A stretch of DNA of 64,000 bases from JAEZHK01 sp964575255 (GCA_964575255.1 CAZNPZ010000011.1:6134-70133); one strand, 5' to 3'; positions 6,952 through 15,629 are shown, counted from the stretch's first letter. Notes: generated by a model not told the origin, from the letters alone. Program-made: numbers and translations.

Positions 6952-9354
6952 ATGGACGGCATCGGAACCAGGATGAAGCTACTGATCGGGGCACTCGCGG
7001 TCGCGCTGGTCGCGGCGGGAACGACGGCGGTCGTGCTGGGCGTCCAGTCCGCGGGTCGCGGGAAGGATCTGGCGGCCAGCACCACGCAGCTCCAGGAAAA
7101 TACCGATTCCCTGAAAAAGACCCAGGAGGAACTGACGGCGGCCAAAAGCGAGGCCGAGACGCTGGGCGCGCAGCTTGCGGCGGAAAAGGCCGCCGCCGAG
7201 GAGCTAAAGACCCAGAAGGAAACCGAGATCACCGGCCTCAAGGCGCAGTTGACCGAGAAGGAGAACCAGCGCGCCGCGCTGGAAACGCAGCTTCAAGACG
7301 CCCAGAAGCAGATGGATGACGGCGCAGCGCTGCTAGAAACCGCAAAGAGCGACGCGGCCAGGCTGCAAGCGCAGCTCAAAGACGCCCAGACCCAGCTTTC
7401 CAACGCGAAGACGCAGCTGGATGCGGCGCTTTCCACCAAGACCCAGCTGGAGGCGAAGGGCGCCGAGGACGCTGAAGCCATCGAGGCGCTCGCGAGCGTC
7501 AGCAAACAGTACGAGGAAGCGAAGGCTGAGGTCGAAACGCTTCAGACCAGCCTTGAAACCGCGCAGCAGGATCTGGCCGGAAAGGCCGCGCTGCTCGACG
7601 AAGCCACCAAACAGGTGGCCGACCTCACGGCCAAATTGAACGCGGCGGTTCAGTCCGAAACCGACGCGAAGGACGCGCTGACCGCCGCGCAGGAAGATCT
7701 GGCCGGAAAGGCCGCGCTCCTGACCGAGACCCAGGCCGCGCTTGACGAAGCGCAGCGTAAGGTCAGCGAACTGACCGCCAAGCTGGACGCGTCACAAAAG
7801 GCGGAGGAAGCCGTGAAGGGCGATCTGACCAGCGCGCAGGCAGATCTGGCCGGAAAAGAATCGCTGCTCACAGAAACCCAGGCCGCGCTTACCGAGGCGC
7901 GCCTGAAGGTGGACGCGCTGACCGCCCAGCTGAACGACGCGAAGGCGGCCGAGGAAGCCGCGAAGAACGACCTGACCGGCGCGCAGGCGGACCTGGCCGG
8001 AAAGGCCGCGCTGCTCGAAGAGACCCAGGCGGCGCTTACCGAGGCGCAGAAGAAGGTGGACGACCTGACCGCGCAACTGAGCGCGGCGGAAACGTCGCTG
8101 GGATCCGTCCAAACCGACCTGACCACCGCCCAGGCGGAGCTTGAAGACAAGACGACGCAGCTCGCCCAGGCGCAGTCCGCGCTGGACGACGCACAACTGA
8201 AGGTGACGGAGCTGTCCCAGCAACTGGAAACCAAGGGCCAATCCGAGGCCGAAACGCTTCAGGCGCTCGCGAGCGCACAGACGGAACTGACCGAAAAGGC
8301 GGCGATCCTAGTCCAGACGCAGGACGCGCTCACCAAGGCGCAAACCGCGCTGGCGGAAGAAACCGCCGCGCGGGAGGCCGCCGAAGCCAAACTGAAGGAA
8401 GCGGCGGATGCGGAGCCGTCCGGCGCGGGTCAGGCGCTCGCGGACGCGCAGTTGGCCGTCGAGGCGGAAAAGACCGCGCATCAGGAGACGCTGGACGCGC
8501 TGACCAGCGCGCAGGCCGCGCTGAACGCCGCGGGCAGCGATCAGGAGAAACAGAAGGCCGCGCTGGACGAGGCGCAGACAGCGCTGACGGCGGAAAAGAC
8601 CGCGCATCAGGAGACATTGACCGCGCTGGACAGCGCGCTTCAGGCGCTCGCCGAGGCTGTGACCATCCAGAATAACCAGCAGGCCGCGCTGGACGACACG
8701 AAGGCACAGCTGGAAACGGAAAAGGCCGCGAGCGCGCAGGCGCAGGCCGATCTGGAAGGCGCGCTGACCAAGCTGGACGACGCGACGACCCAGATCGCGC
8801 AACTGTCCACGGAACTGACTGAGAAGGAGGACGCGCTCGCCGCCGCGACGGCTGAACGCGATCAGGCCGCGTCCGACCTCGCCACCGCCAGGGCCGCACT
8901 GGACGAGTTGAGCGCCAAAGCCGCGAAGCTGGACAGCGACCTCACGGCCAAATCGGACGCGCTGACCGCCGAGACCGCCGCACGTGAACAGGCCGCTAAC
9001 GACCTCGCGGCGGCGCAGGCGTCGCTTAACGAGAAGACCGCCGCGCTTGAGGCCGCCCAGGCCGCGATCCAGCAGAAGGATCAGGAGATCAAGCAGGCTG
9101 AGGAGCTCAAGAGCAGCCTGACCGACCAGGTGATGGACCTCGTCTCCGCCTGGGAGACCAACATGAAGGGCTTCTCCGACGAGATCAAGACCGTACTGGA
9201 GAAAAAACTCGCCGAGCGCAAGGCCGAGCGCGAGGCACAGGCCGCGAGCGGCGTTGCGTCTACCGATCAGAAGACGCTGGACGAACTGGAAATCTGGCTG
9301 ACCGACCTCTACAACCGCATCTGCGAGAACATCTCGGTCGACCCGAAGGGCTAG
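6952..9354 (+). CDS. Membrane-anchored heptad-repeat coiled-coil protein
   Basis: The 800-residue product has a short cytoplasmic start, one membrane helix or uncleaved signal (about residues 9-33) and then almost uninterrupted Ala/Leu/Glu/Gln-rich coiled coil to about residue 740. A small, more ordered C-terminal segment follows (about 740-800, ending ISVDPKG). Tandem units beginning AQxDLAGK start at residues 204, 246, 295, 344 and 393. The last three spacings are exactly 49 residues (147 bp, seven heptads) and the first is 42 (six heptads). This means units were duplicated or lost as whole heptads. The ATG at 6952 follows GGGAGG. A terminator follows the stop codon. It may be a surface spacer, tether or envelope filament; there is no recognisable enzymatic or binding domain. 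Confidence 0.8.
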   Translation: MDGIGTRMKLLIGALAVALVAAGTTAVVLGVQSAGRGKDLAASTTQLQENTDSLKKTQEELTAAKSEAETLGAQLAAEKAAAEELKTQKETEITGLKAQLTEKENQRAALETQLQDAQKQMDDGAALLETAKSDAARLQAQLKDAQTQLSNAKTQLDAALSTKTQLEAKGAEDAEAIEALASVSKQYEEAKAEVETLQTSLETAQQDLAGKAALLDEATKQVADLTAKLNAAVQSETDAKDALTAAQEDLAGKAALLTETQAALDEAQRKVSELTAKLDASQKAEEAVKGDLTSAQADLAGKESLLTETQAALTEARLKVDALTAQLNDAKAAEEAAKNDLTGAQADLAGKAALLEETQAALTEAQKKVDDLTAQLSAAETSLGSVQTDLTTAQAELEDKTTQLAQAQSALDDAQLKVTELSQQLETKGQSEAETLQALASAQTELTEKAAILVQTQDALTKAQTALAEETAAREAAEAKLKEAADAEPSGAGQALADAQLAVEAEKTAHQETLDALTSAQAALNAAGSDQEKQKAALDEAQTALTAEKTAHQETLTALDSALQALAEAVTIQNNQQAALDDTKAQLETEKAASAQAQADLEGALTKLDDATTQIAQLSTELTEKEDALAAATAERDQAASDLATARAALDELSAKAAKLDSDLTAKSDALTAETAAREQAANDLAAAQASLNEKTAALEAAQAAIQQKDQEIKQAEELKSSLTDQVMDLVSAWETNMKGFSDEIKTVLEKKLAERKAEREAQAASGVASTDQKTLDELEIWLTDLYNRICENISVDPKG
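7561..8274 (+). repeat. In-frame 147-bp tandem repeats
   Basis: Units start at 7561, 7687, 7834, 7981 and 8128, with spacings of 126, 147, 147 and 147 bp. The third to fifth units are closest at the DNA level. The last unit degenerates toward about 8274. The repeat length is a whole number of coiled-coil heptads. Confidence 0.85.
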
Positions 9355-9364
9355 GTCGTTACTT

Positions 9365-9427
9365 CCAGGGGCTCCGCCCCTTGACCCCGCTCTTGAATGC
9401 CCGCGTACGCGGGCATTCTGTTTTTTA
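9365..9427 (+). terminator. Terminator after the coiled-coil gene, tri-hairpin family copy
   Basis: A small AGGGGC/GCCCCT hairpin is followed by a spacer TGACCCCGCTCTT and an 11-bp stem GAATGCCCGCG/CGCGGGCATTC (9395-9418). TG and six T residues come next. The hairpin order matches the tri-hairpin elements at 14.6, 19.7 and 43.1 kb, but the middle hairpin is missing. Confidence 0.8.
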
Positions 9428-9503
9428 TACTTCATTTGTCCTTCCATATACTGCAAATCCAAATCTGGAACTTGAATGTGTTCAGAAAGTCAAATCTATG
9501 CAA

Positions 9504-9727
9504 TATACTGATGGTTGGAACGCAACTTCATATCGGGGGCATCGGGGGTCGCAACCCCCAATTTCGCGGTAGGACGCAGCGCGTCCTATCCGCGGATCAA
9601 AGCCGCCGGAGCGCGGCGTGTAGGCCTCCGGCTGCTTCCGCTTTGCGCGCAGACCCGACCGCAAGCGCAGCTTGCAGGGCTTGCGCCGTTCCCAACGCGT
9701 CGAAGAACGCGAAGCGGACTTCGACGC
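9504..9727 (-). repeat. Hairpin array including the 100-bp conserved element
   Basis: Read on the minus strand it begins with a slot-1 hairpin (9697-9727, arms GCGTCGAAG/CTTCGACGC). The 100-bp element follows (9597-9700), then hairpins AGGACGC/GCGTCCT and a GGGGGTTGCGACCCCC stem. The order is the same as the copies at 993 and 29417. The stretch 9428-9503 is notably AT-rich and holds no gene that I can support. Confidence 0.7.
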
Positions 9728-9753
9728 AATAGCGGCGTAGCCGCGAGTTTAAC

Positions 9754-9782
9754 TTGATTGTCCCGCTGTGTTCGGTTATAAT
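9754..9782 (+). promoter_or_regulatory. Sigma-A promoter of murA
   Basis: TTGATT (9754-9759) and TATAAT (9777-9782) are separated by exactly 17 bp. Transcription would begin near 9789, about 45 nt before the murA ATG. Confidence 0.75.
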
Positions 9783-9834
9783 AGAAAGAAGACAAATTTG
9801 CCGCGGACGAACGCGGCGCCAAGAGGTATACCGA

Positions 9835-11115
9835 ATGTCGGATATCCTGTGCATCCAGGGCGGCGTGCGACTGTGCGGCGAGGTGTCGGTATCGGGCGGC
9901 AAAAACGCGGCCGTCGCGATCATCCCTGCGGCGCTTCTCGCGCACTCTCCCTGCACGATTGAAAACCTGCCCGACATCGACGACGTCCGGTCGCTGATCG
10001 AAATGCTGCGCGCGCTGGGCGCGGGCGTCGAGTTTTCGGGCGGCACGATGATCATCGACCCGCAGACGGTGGACAATTTCTCGCCCCCGTATGAACTGTC
10101 CCGCCAGATGCGCGCCTCGTATTATCTGGCCCCGGTGCTTCTGGGGCTTTTCTCACGGGCGGAAGTACCCATGCCGGGCGGCTGCGACATCGGCGCGCGC
10201 CCGATCGACCAGACCATCAAAGGCATGACCACGCTGGGCGCGGACGTTCGAATCGAGCGCGGAACGCTGCTCGTCTCCACCGACGGGCTGCACGGCGCGG
10301 AGGTGTATCTGGACATCCCGTCGGTCGGCGCGACGATCAACACCATGCTGACCGCCGTGTCCGCCACCGGCAACACGGCCATTTACAACTGCGCGAAGGA
10401 ACCCCACATCGTCGACGTCGCGAACTTCCTGAACAGCATGGGCGCGCGCATCAAGGGCGCGGGCACCGACATCATCCGCATTTCCGGCGGCAGGCCGCTG
10501 CGCGGCTCCACCTACGCGGTGATCCCCGACCAGATCGAGACCGGCACGCTGATGATCGCGGCGGCGGCGACCGGCGGCGACGTGACCATCACCGGCGCGA
10601 TCCCAACCCACATGGAGGCGCTGTCGGCAAAACTTCTGGAGATGGGCGTCTACATCAGCGAGGAGGACGACCGCATCCGCGTCAAGTCGGACGGCAACCT
10701 CCGATCCGTCAACATCAAAACCCAGGTCTATCCCGGCTTCCCCACCGACCTTCAGCAGCCGATGACTTCGCTTCTCACCATCGCGAACGGCCAGTCCGTG
10801 GTCACCGAGACCATCTACGAAGCCCGCTTCAAGTACGTGGAGGAGCTTCGGCGCATGGGCGCGAAGATCCGGATCCTCGACCGAACCGCGATCGTGGACG
10901 GCGTCGACCGGCTGATTGGCGCGCCCGTCTCGGCAACCGACCTGCGCGCCGGGGCGTCGATGATCGTCGCCGGCCTCATCGCCGAGGGCACAACCGAGAT
11001 ATCCGGCGTACGATACATCATGCGCGGCTACGAAGGGATCGATCTGAAACTGCGCGCGCTGGGCGCGCGGGTGGAGCGGCTGCAGCGCGCGTCGAGGTAT
11101 CAGGAGGTATTCTGA
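9835..11115 (+). CDS. murA: UDP-N-acetylglucosamine 1-carboxyvinyltransferase
   Basis: MurA carries out the first committed step of peptidoglycan synthesis, transferring enolpyruvate from PEP to UDP-GlcNAc in the cytoplasm; it is the fosfomycin target. The 426-residue product has the SGGKNAA motif near residue 20 and GGCDIGARPID, which contains the catalytic Cys117. Because Cys is retained, classical fosfomycin sensitivity is expected. The second half carries TDLQQPM and the DLRAGAS motif near 370. The ATG at 9835 follows AAGAGG; an upstream in-frame start would run across the promoter. The stop overlaps dapF by one base (TGATG), so the two genes are translationally coupled and link two steps of wall precursor supply. 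Confidence 0.96.
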   Translation: MSDILCIQGGVRLCGEVSVSGGKNAAVAIIPAALLAHSPCTIENLPDIDDVRSLIEMLRALGAGVEFSGGTMIIDPQTVDNFSPPYELSRQMRASYYLAPVLLGLFSRAEVPMPGGCDIGARPIDQTIKGMTTLGADVRIERGTLLVSTDGLHGAEVYLDIPSVGATINTMLTAVSATGNTAIYNCAKEPHIVDVANFLNSMGARIKGAGTDIIRISGGRPLRGSTYAVIPDQIETGTLMIAAAATGGDVTITGAIPTHMEALSAKLLEMGVYISEEDDRIRVKSDGNLRSVNIKTQVYPGFPTDLQQPMTSLLTIANGQSVVTETIYEARFKYVEELRRMGAKIRILDRTAIVDGVDRLIGAPVSATDLRAGASMIVAGLIAEGTTEISGVRYIMRGYEGIDLKLRALGARVERLQRASRYQEVF

Positions 11116-11918
11116 TGAAATTTGTCAAGATGCACGGCCTCGGAAACGATTACGTCTATCTGGACTGTTTCGCGCAGCCAGCGCCATTGGACCCGAACGG
11201 CCTCGCCGTGCGCATGGCGAAGCCGCATTTCGGGATCGGTTCTGACGGGCTGATCCTGATTTTGCCGTCCGACATCGCGGACGCCAGGATGCGCATGTTC
11301 AACGCCGACGGCAGCGAAGGCGCGATGTGCGGCAACGCGCTGCGGTGCGTCACGAAATACCTGTACGATTCGGGCATCGCAAAGAAAAACCGCATTACCG
11401 TGGAGACGCTGGCCGGGCTGCGCACGGCGGATGTTCTTGTTAAAGACGGCGTCGCGGTGGGCGCGCGCTGTGACATGGGAAAAATCATCTGGGACGACCA
11501 GGACGTGACGGCGGAAGCCGCCGGGCGCGTCTGGTCGCTTCGCCGGGTGGACGTTGGGTCGAAGCACGGCGTGGCGCTGCTTTCCGAACAGCCTTCCGAA
11601 GAACTCTTCCAGGCCGCCGGGCCGGTTCTGGAACGCGCGGACGTCTTCCCGGACCGCGCCAACATCGAGTTTGTGACGCGCGAGGGTATAGACCGCCTTA
11701 AAATGCGGGTGTGGGAGCGCGGCTCCGGCGAGACGCTGGCCTGCGGCACCGGCGCGACCGCGGCGTTTGTCACCGCGTCGCTCGCGGGCTGGGTCGGGCG
11801 GCGCGCGACAGTGTCGCTCCGGGGCGGCGACCTCGTCATTGAATGGGGCGAGGACGGACACGCGATCATGGAAGGTCCGGCGACGCTGGCCTTCACCGGC
11901 GAGTGGCCGGAAGAATAA
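11115..11918 (+). CDS. dapF: Diaminopimelate epimerase
   Basis: DapF converts LL-diaminopimelate to the meso form used in lysine synthesis and peptidoglycan. The 267-residue product has the start signature MKFVKMHGLGNDY. It has both catalytic cysteines: C72 in MCGNALRC and the second in LACGTGA near residue 215, in the order expected for the two-domain fold. The AGGAGG at 11102-11107 and the TGATG overlap with murA fix the start. Wall chemistry based on meso-DAP is implied for this organism. Confidence 0.96.
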   Translation: MKFVKMHGLGNDYVYLDCFAQPAPLDPNGLAVRMAKPHFGIGSDGLILILPSDIADARMRMFNADGSEGAMCGNALRCVTKYLYDSGIAKKNRITVETLAGLRTADVLVKDGVAVGARCDMGKIIWDDQDVTAEAAGRVWSLRRVDVGSKHGVALLSEQPSEELFQAAGPVLERADVFPDRANIEFVTREGIDRLKMRVWERGSGETLACGTGATAAFVTASLAGWVGRRATVSLRGGDLVIEWGEDGHAIMEGPATLAFTGEWPEE

Positions 11919-11979
11919 CAACAGACAGCCCGCGCGGATCAACCGGGCGGGCTGATGCATGCAAAGCGAGGCGTTTTTC

Positions 11980-12909
11980 ATGGCGGACATCGTGGTGGTC
12001 GGAAGCCTCAACGTCGATCTGACGGTCAGCGTGCCCCGGTTCTTGAAGCCCGGCGAGACGATGACCGGGAAAAGCTTTCAGGTGTTCACCGGCGGCAAGG
12101 GCGGGAACCAGGCAGTCGCCGCCGCTCGGCTGGGCGCAAAGGTCGCGATGGTCGGCTGCGTCGGCGACGACTCAAACGGCGGGATGTACAAAGACGCGCT
12201 CGCGCGCGAGGGCGTCGATCTGTCCGCGCTTGAGACGGTGCCGGGCGAAACCACCGGCGTCGCGGTCATCACCGTGGATGACCGAGGCGAGAACACCATC
12301 GCCATCGTGCCCGGCGCGAACGGGGCGCTCTCGGTGGACGTGATCACCGATCGCGAGTCGCTGATCCGGGGCGCGAAGGCCTGCCTGTTCCAGCTGGAGA
12401 CCCCGCTGGTCACAATCCAGCACGCGGCGGCGCTGGCGCACGCTTCGGGCGTCACGGTGATCCTCGACCCCGCGCCCGCCCCCAGTACGCCGCTGCCGCT
12501 GCCGCTTGTCATGCTGTGCGACTACATCACGCCCAATGAAACCGAATTGGGGCTACTCACCGGCATGCCGGTGGATACCGTCGAGCAGGCCGTGGAAGCC
12601 TCCCTGAAGCTGATCGGTCAGGGCGCGAAGGCGGTCATCAACAAGCGCGGCCCCGCCGGGGCGCTCCTTGTCACCCGCGAGGGCTACAAACTGTACGAGG
12701 GCTACAAGGTCAAAGCCGTGGACACCACCGCCGCGGGCGATACGTTCAACGCGGGACTGGCCGTTGGGCTTTCGATGGGCCTTTCCGTCGCGGACGCGAT
12801 CCACCTCGCCAACGCGGCGGCGGCGATCTCCGTGACCGCGATGGGCGCGCAGGGCGCGATGCCCTCGTTTGAGCAGGCGTCCGCGCTGATCGACGGAATC
12901 TCGTTGTAA
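11980..12909 (+). CDS. rbsK: Ribokinase
   Basis: Ribokinase phosphorylates ribose at O5, feeding it into the pentose phosphate pool; in this neighbourhood it could salvage ribose released from nucleosides. The 309-residue product has the PfkB-family N-terminal GSLNVDL, the substrate signature GGKGGNQAVAAARLG near residue 40, and the C-terminal signature DTTAAGDTFNAGLAVGL near 250 with the catalytic Asp. The chosen ATG at 11980 follows GCGAGGCG; an earlier in-frame ATG has no ribosome binding site. A GC-rich inverted repeat (about 11927-11953) separates it from dapF. Related sugar kinases share these motifs, so ribose specificity is probable rather than proven. Confidence 0.88.
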   Translation: MADIVVVGSLNVDLTVSVPRFLKPGETMTGKSFQVFTGGKGGNQAVAAARLGAKVAMVGCVGDDSNGGMYKDALAREGVDLSALETVPGETTGVAVITVDDRGENTIAIVPGANGALSVDVITDRESLIRGAKACLFQLETPLVTIQHAAALAHASGVTVILDPAPAPSTPLPLPLVMLCDYITPNETELGLLTGMPVDTVEQAVEASLKLIGQGAKAVINKRGPAGALLVTREGYKLYEGYKVKAVDTTAAGDTFNAGLAVGLSMGLSVADAIHLANAAAAISVTAMGAQGAMPSFEQASALIDGISL

Positions 12910-12912
12910 TCG

Positions 12913-13260
12913 TCAGCCGGGTGCGTTGACGACCGTCATTTCCTCGATCGCGCGCAGCTTGCTCGGGCCGATCCCGTCGACATCCAATAATTCCTCCGGC
13001 GCCTTCAGGGCGCCTTTTTCGTCGATGTACGCCTTGATGCGCTGGGCGATCTCCGGGCCGACGCCGGGGATGGCTTCAAGGAGCGGCTCGTCCGCGCGGT
13101 TCAGGTCGATCAGGAGGCGTCCGTCCTGCCGGACGAGGCCATTGTCCGCCGCCGTGGTCAGCCGCTCGACGCGCGTTACGGGGCGTGGCATGCCCTGTAT
13201 GGCGGCCAGGACGACGACCGCGGCCAGTACCAGCATCAGCCCGAACGCAAGCCGCCGCAT
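12913..13260 (-). CDS. comEA: ComEA-like helix-hairpin-helix DNA-binding protein
   Basis: ComEA proteins bind incoming double-stranded DNA at the outer membrane face during natural transformation. The 115-residue product has a basic start, one membrane helix (about 3-22) and a C-terminal pair of helix-hairpin-helix units. These include LNRADEPLLEAIPGVGPEIAQ (as LNRADEPLLEAIPGVG then PEIAQRI) and VDGIGPSKL. It lacks the long N-terminal SLBB-type domain of longer ComEA proteins, so it is a minimal form. The ATG at 13260 follows a G-rich AAGGGG stretch. It is divergent from recA with a shared SOS box between them, and its stop lies only 3 bp from the rbsK stop. No other competence gene is in the window, so a structural or repair role is possible. 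Confidence 0.8.
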   Translation of the reverse strand: MRRLAFGLMLVLAAVVVLAAIQGMPRPVTRVERLTTAADNGLVRQDGRLLIDLNRADEPLLEAIPGVGPEIAQRIKAYIDEKGALKAPEELLDVDGIGPSKLRAIEEMTVVNAPG

Positions 13261-13319
13261 CCCCTTCCCCCCCTTTTGACAAATGCTACCGCGCCCGTTT
13301 CGGCGCCGCGTCGCAAAAC

Positions 13320-13333
13320 CGAACACATGTTCA
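13320..13333. promoter_or_regulatory. LexA (SOS) box between comEA and recA
   Basis: CGAACACATGTTCA matches the Firmicutes SOS box CGAAC-N4-GTTCG at all but the last base. It lies 93 bp before the recA start and 60 bp before the comEA start. A recA -10 candidate TATATT is at 13385-13390. LexA control of recA is the expected arrangement. Confidence 0.8.
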
Positions 13334-13425
13334 TTTTTCTGTAAAATCGGCCTTGCCCTTCTGGCGGGGCGCGACGGATTATGGTATATTAGACAGGTAA
13401 AACCGCGAAAGGGCGTGAATCGGCG

Positions 13426-14529
13426 ATGGCCGCGGAAAAGAGTGCGGACAAGGGCGGCGTAGCGCGCAAACTTGGCGACGACCGCAAGAAGGCGCTGGAA
13501 ATCGCGCTGGGCAAGATTGAGAAGGATTTCGGCAAGGGCTCGGTGATGAAGCTGGGCGACGCGACCGGCAAGATGCAGGTGGAGGTCATCTCGACCGGCT
13601 GCCTGCCGCTGGATTTCGCGCTGGGCGTCGGCGGCCTGCCGCGCGGCCGCATCATCGAAATCTACGGGCCGGAATCCTCCGGCAAGACGACGCTGGCGCT
13701 CCATGTGGTGGCCGAGGCGCAGAAGGCGGGCGGCACCGCGGCGTTCATCGACGCGGAGCACGCGCTCGACCCGGTGTACGCGAAAGCCTTGGGCGTGGAC
13801 ATCGACGAACTGTACATCGCGCAGCCGGACAACGGCGAGCAGGCGCTCGACATCTGTGAGGCGCTGGTGCGCTCCGGCGCGATCGACATCGTGGTCATCG
13901 ACTCGGTGGCCGCGCTGGTGCCGAGAGCCGAGATCGAGGGCGACATGGGCGACAGCCACGTCGGGCTTCAGGCGCGGCTGATGAGCCAGGCGCTTCGGAA
14001 ACTCGCGGGCGTGATCTCCAAGACCAACGCGATGGCCATCTTCATCAACCAGCTGCGCGACAAGGTGGGCGTGGTCTACGGCAACCCCGAAACCACCACC
14101 GGCGGCAAGGCGCTGAAGTTTTACGCGTCGGTGCGCATCGACGTCCGCAAGAGCGAGCCCATCAAAAACGGCTCCGACGTCGTGGGCAACCGCACCAAGA
14201 TCAAGATCGTGAAGAATAAGGTCGCGCCGCCGTTCCGCACCACGGTCGTGGACATGCTGTTCGGCGAGGGCATCTCCCGCGAGGGCGCGCTCCTTGACAT
14301 GGCGCTGGAGCGGGGCCTCATCAAAAAGAGCGGCGCGTGGTTCTCCTATGACGACCAGCGCATCGGCCAGGGCCGCGACAACACCCGCAAGTACCTGAAA
14401 GACCATCCAGACCTCTACGCCTCCCTGGATCGCCAGCTGCGCGAGGCGTTCTCCGCCGGCGGCATTGAGGTCGCGCGCGAACCGGGCGTCGATGAAGAGG
14501 ACGAAGAGCCGCTTGACGACGAGGAGTAA
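13426..14529 (+). CDS. recA: Recombinase RecA
   Basis: RecA forms filaments on single-stranded DNA, drives strand exchange and triggers LexA self-cleavage. The 367-residue product has Walker A GPESSGKT near residue 86, the Walker B region IVVIDSVAALVPRAE near 160, loop L1 EGDMGDSHVG and loop L2 NQLRDKVGVVYGNPETTTGG. The C-terminal tail is acidic (VDEEDEEPLDDEE), as in other RecA proteins where it tunes DNA binding. The ATG at 13426 follows GAAAGGG. A long terminator-like hairpin follows the stop. There is no intein. Confidence 0.98.
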   Translation: MAAEKSADKGGVARKLGDDRKKALEIALGKIEKDFGKGSVMKLGDATGKMQVEVISTGCLPLDFALGVGGLPRGRIIEIYGPESSGKTTLALHVVAEAQKAGGTAAFIDAEHALDPVYAKALGVDIDELYIAQPDNGEQALDICEALVRSGAIDIVVIDSVAALVPRAEIEGDMGDSHVGLQARLMSQALRKLAGVISKTNAMAIFINQLRDKVGVVYGNPETTTGGKALKFYASVRIDVRKSEPIKNGSDVVGNRTKIKIVKNKVAPPFRTTVVDMLFGEGISREGALLDMALERGLIKKSGAWFSYDDQRIGQGRDNTRKYLKDHPDLYASLDRQLREAFSAGGIEVAREPGVDEEDEEPLDDEE

Positions 14530-14565
14530 TATGGGACCCCTCGGAGGGCGCTGATCCTGGGTTCT

Positions 14566-14592
14566 CGAAAACGCCCCACTGGGGCGTTTTCG
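14566..14592 (+). terminator. Terminator-like hairpin after recA
   Basis: A perfect 12-bp stem (CGAAAACGCCCC with GGGGCGTTTTCG) closes on ACT, 37 bp after the recA stop. There is no long T tract after it; the T residues are within the stem. Confidence 0.65.
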
Positions 14593-14805
14593 TGCGGCAT
14601 AGCCGCACCGAACCACCCGTCAGGGGGATGATCCCCCTGAACCCCTCGCTTATAGAAAATGTCCGCCAGCCGTCCATTTTCGGGTCAGAGACAGGACGAG
14701 ATACAGGTTTTCACTTGAAAATGACCGCGCCAAGCGCGGTCATTTTTATGGGGAGTCCAGAGGGATTCAATTCCTCTGGCGGGGGTCCGGGGGCAGCGCC
14801 CCCGG
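14592..14805. repeat. Pair of head-to-head tri-hairpin elements
   Basis: The recA-side copy reads GTGCGGC/GCCGCAC (14592-14608), CAGGGGG/CCCCCTG (14621-14639) and GAAAATG/CATTTTC (14655-14681). The rluF-side copy, on the opposite strand, has a 13-bp AAAATGACCGCGC stem (14718-14747), a CCAGAGG/CCTCTGG stem (14757-14779) and CCGGGGGC/GCCCCCGG (14787-14805). The last two overlap the 3' end of rluF. Its stop codon sits in the loop of the middle hairpin. Confidence 0.75.
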
Positions 14806-15540
14806 CACGCGCGTCTCCCCTGACGCCTCCCCCAACTGCGAAAGCAGCGCCGCGACCTCGGCTTCGGTGAGCTTGCGGTAGTGGCCGGGCGCGAGGCCGT
14901 CCAGCGTGATGTTCATCACGCGGACGCGCTTCAGCGCGCGGACGCGGTAGCCGAGCGCTTCGCACATCCTGCGGATCTGGCGGTTGATGCCTTGTACCAG
15001 CACGATGCCGAAGGAGCGTTCGCCGGTCTGCCAGACCTTGCAGGGCAGCGTCACGCGATCGAGAATTTCAACGCCGGTCGCCATCCGGTGCAGGAATTCT
15101 GCGGTCACCGGATGATCGACCGTCACCTGATACTCCTTTTCGTGGCCGCCCGCGGCGCGCAGGATGCGGTTGACAATCTCCCCGTCGCTGGTGAGCAGCA
15201 ATAGGCCGCTGGAGTTTTTGTCCAGCCGCCCGATCGGGAACACGCGCTCCGGGTAGTGTATGTAATCGATCACGTTCAGCGGTTCGCGGAGGTCTGTCGT
15301 GCACACGATCCCCTCCGGCTTATGGAGCGCCAGGTACACCTTGGGCGCGCCGCCGCGAACCGGCTGGCCGTCCACGAGTACGAGGTCGCCCTCCGTCACC
15401 TGATCGCCCAGGACCGCCGCGCGGCCGTTGAGCGTCACCCGGCCCGCCTCGATCAGCCGATCCGCTTCCCGGCGCGAGCAGAACCCGCTGTCCGACAGCA
15501 GCCGATTGATGCGCATGCCGGGTAGGTTTTGCTTTTTCAT
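14767..15540 (-). CDS. rluF: 23S rRNA pseudouridine synthase, RluF-like
   Basis: RluF isomerises a uridine near position 2604 in 23S rRNA. The 257-residue product has an S4 RNA-binding domain (about 8-65), the catalytic motif GRLDKNSSGLLLLT near residue 105 with the nucleophilic Asp, and the RluF-type stretch VQGINRQIRRMCEALGYRV near 185. RluB/RsuA relatives share the fold, so the exact site is inferred. The ATG at 15540 follows GGAGAAAAG. The last 13 codons and the stop lie inside a tri-hairpin repeat, so the C-terminus (GALPPDPRQRN) is repeat-derived and probably unstructured. The 13-bp stem at 14718-14747 likely serves as its terminator. Confidence 0.88.
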   Translation of the reverse strand: MKKQNLPGMRINRLLSDSGFCSRREADRLIEAGRVTLNGRAAVLGDQVTEGDLVLVDGQPVRGGAPKVYLALHKPEGIVCTTDLREPLNVIDYIHYPERVFPIGRLDKNSSGLLLLTSDGEIVNRILRAAGGHEKEYQVTVDHPVTAEFLHRMATGVEILDRVTLPCKVWQTGERSFGIVLVQGINRQIRRMCEALGYRVRALKRVRVMNITLDGLAPGHYRKLTEAEVAALLSQLGEASGETRVPGALPPDPRQRN

Positions 15541-15629
15541 GAAATCTTTTCTCCGGTTCTATGGATATTTCGTAACACTCATGATACAATAATCCCTGTC
15601 AATTCTCAAGAAGCCGCGGGGGTCGAACG

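Noticed and set aside
7561..8274. Tandem repeats considered as an assembly artefact
   Set aside because: Units differ by many substitutions and one has lost exactly one heptad, which argues for genuine evolved repeats.
12913..14616. A 567-codon minus-strand reading frame covering recA
   Set aside because: It lies antisense to recA, has biased His/Arg/Ala composition typical of shadow frames in GC-rich DNA. Only its last 115 codons, starting at the ATG at 13260, are a real gene (comEA).
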